Below, piece after piece: positions 62,980-64,000 of a stretch of 64,000 bases of DNA (position 1 is the stretch's first letter; each line of letters opens with the position of its first letter). Both the position numbers and the translations under genes were made by a program. The DNA is from Deinococcus sonorensis KR-87 (GTDB taxonomy: Bacteria > Deinococcota > Deinococci > Deinococcales > Deinococcaceae), in contig NZ_CP158298.1 in assembly GCF_040256395.1 (NCBI RefSeq), positions 310,001 through 374,000 on the forward strand, in the 5' to 3' direction. The notes below the pieces were generated by a model. It saw only the letters and a program-made list of their open reading frames with translations. It had not been told where the DNA came from and did not search any database.

Positions 62980-64000
62980 TCAATCCTCGTCGTGCACCCG
63001 GAGGTCGGTCGCATGCACCAGGTGCAGGTCGCTGGCGTCCACCTGCCCCCTGACCCGCACCTCGCTGCGGATCGCGGGCGTGCCGCTCACCGCGGCACGG
63101 GCAAAGTCCACCGTGTACGGCCCGGCCACCAGCGTCCGGGCGGCGAGGTCCAGCGACGTCACCCGCGCTTCAAGCTGGATGGCCGCCCCGGCCACGGGGG
63201 CCGGACCCGCGTCGTCATGTCCGCCGGCGTCCTCGACCCGGAGGCGGCTGGCCAGCAGCACCCCGGTGGAGGCGTCATAGGTGCCCTTCACCTCGGCCCG
63301 CAGGCCATTGACAGGAGCCCCCCGGACAGTGGCCAGATGGTAGTCCACGGTGGCGCCCGCCGTGGAGAAGGTCCGGGCCGTGGCGTCCAGCGCGCGGATG
63401 GCGCCGTGCAGTTCCGCCTGATCGTCCTGGCCCTGCTCATGGCGCTCGGACGCGCCGCGGACTTCAATGCTGCTCGCGAGCACCGCGCCGGACGCGTCCT
63501 GCTCGCCGGTCACTTCGATGAACGCCCCGACCTGAAGGTCGGCCAGGGTGTGGGTCAGGTGCGGGACGCTGGATTCCTTGCGGGACAGTTCAATTCGGGT
63601 CGTGGGCGTCACCGTCACGGTCTGCCCGTTGACCACCAGGTTGCCGGCCTTCAGGTCCAGGCTGCTGACCGTGCCGCGCAGCTGCTTCTCGATTTCAATT
63701 TCACGTGCCGTGTCGTCCCTGGCGCGCACAGTGACGTGCTGGCCGATGCTCAGCGCGAGCGCGTTGGCGTCATCGCCGTTGACCCGGACGGTCGCCCCGT
63801 TCGGCGACGCGGTGAGGCTCTGGGGGGCCAGGCCGAGGTGCAGCGGTTGTCCGGCCACCGTCAACGCCTGGTGGTCGGCACTCAGCGCGGTCACGGTGCC
63901 GGCGATGACCTGAGCATTCGATGATCCGGGTGCGGTGGTCGGCGCGGTGGTCTGGCTGGCGCCGCAGGCGGCAAGAATCAGGGTCAGGGCGATCAGGGCA
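62980..64000 (-). CDS. Lipoprotein with DUF5666-like repeats (5' end outside window)
   Basis: At least 340 codons; the frame is open to the right edge, where the end of a signal peptide and a lipobox LAAC are seen (ALIALTLILAACGAS). The mature part has at least four OB-like units of about 65-70 residues, each with phrases such as GTVSSLDLKAGNLVVNGQTV, GAFIEVTGEQDASGAVLASS, GLRAEVKGTYDASTGVLLAS and SEVRVRGQVDASDLHLVHAT. These match DUF5666. Surface-anchored and of unknown function. The start codon lies past base 64000. Confidence 0.85.
   Translation of the reverse strand, partial: ALIALTLILAACGASQTTAPTTAPGSSNAQVIAGTVTALSADHQALTVAGQPLHLGLAPQSLTASPNGATVRVNGDDANALALSIGQHVTVRARDDTAREIEIEKQLRGTVSSLDLKAGNLVVNGQTVTVTPTTRIELSRKESSVPHLTHTLADLQVGAFIEVTGEQDASGAVLASSIEVRGASERHEQGQDDQAELHGAIRALDATARTFSTAGATVDYHLATVRGAPVNGLRAEVKGTYDASTGVLLASRLRVEDAGGHDDAGPAPVAGAAIQLEARVTSLDLAARTLVAGPYTVDFARAAVSGTPAIRSEVRVRGQVDASDLHLVHATDLRVHDED

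Overview
The window looks like part of a secondary replicon (megaplasmid or small second chromosome) of a Deinococcus-type bacterium. This is an inference. It rests on the high GC content, a plasmid-type RepA with an iteron array, a ParA whose Walker A segment reads [10 protein letters not shown], and many promoters with a TANNNT-like -10 box 5 to 7 bases before the start codon (leaderless transcripts are common in Deinococcus). No sequence search was possible, so the genus is not proven.

Layout. 0-9 kb: Na+/H+ antiporter (cut by the window edge), phenylacetate-CoA ligase, PAP2 phosphatase, homocysteine S-methyltransferase, a dpaL pseudogene with most of its middle deleted, an M20 peptidase with a divergent GntR regulator, and a lysozyme-like protein. 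9-18 kb: a lipoprotein, a decayed PAS/GAF sensor, a three-subunit molybdenum hydroxylase operon of the paoABC/yagTSR type with a nearby MerR regulator, then a MarR regulator and divergent hydrolase separated by a perfect operator palindrome. 19-22.5 kb: parAB flanked by matching palindromes that are good parS candidates. 22.7-27.2 kb: a 1509-residue lipoprotein with many calcium-binding TSP3-type repeats. 28-36 kb: aminoglycoside-phosphotransferase-like kinase, S41-like protein, winged-helix regulator, APC permease, a frameshifted GNAT gene and a VOC protein.

36.9-38.8 kb is the likely origin: an AT-rich stretch, nine direct 16-bp iterons, rep on the minus strand, and a tenth iteron at the rep promoter. 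39-49 kb is the most accessory part: two decayed IS630 copies, a truncated IS5-family element, a winged-helix regulator, a NADAR-domain gene with an apparent single-base frameshift, lipoproteins, and five tRNA genes on the minus strand ending at a U-tract terminator. Three of these tRNAs lack U33 in the anticodon loop.

49-64 kb returns to catabolic and regulatory genes: a hydrolase/SDR/Baeyer-Villiger-type monooxygenase operon with divergent TetR, a TetR/FAD-monooxygenase operon with its own operator, an unknown secreted protein, an AraC regulator, a second plasmid-type winged-helix protein, an HxlR/SDR divergent pair, and a DUF5666-like lipoprotein cut by the right edge. The gene content suggests a replicon carrying maintenance functions (par, rep), small regulator-plus-enzyme modules for oxidising and hydrolysing organic compounds, and secreted lipoproteins, with several genes in decay.
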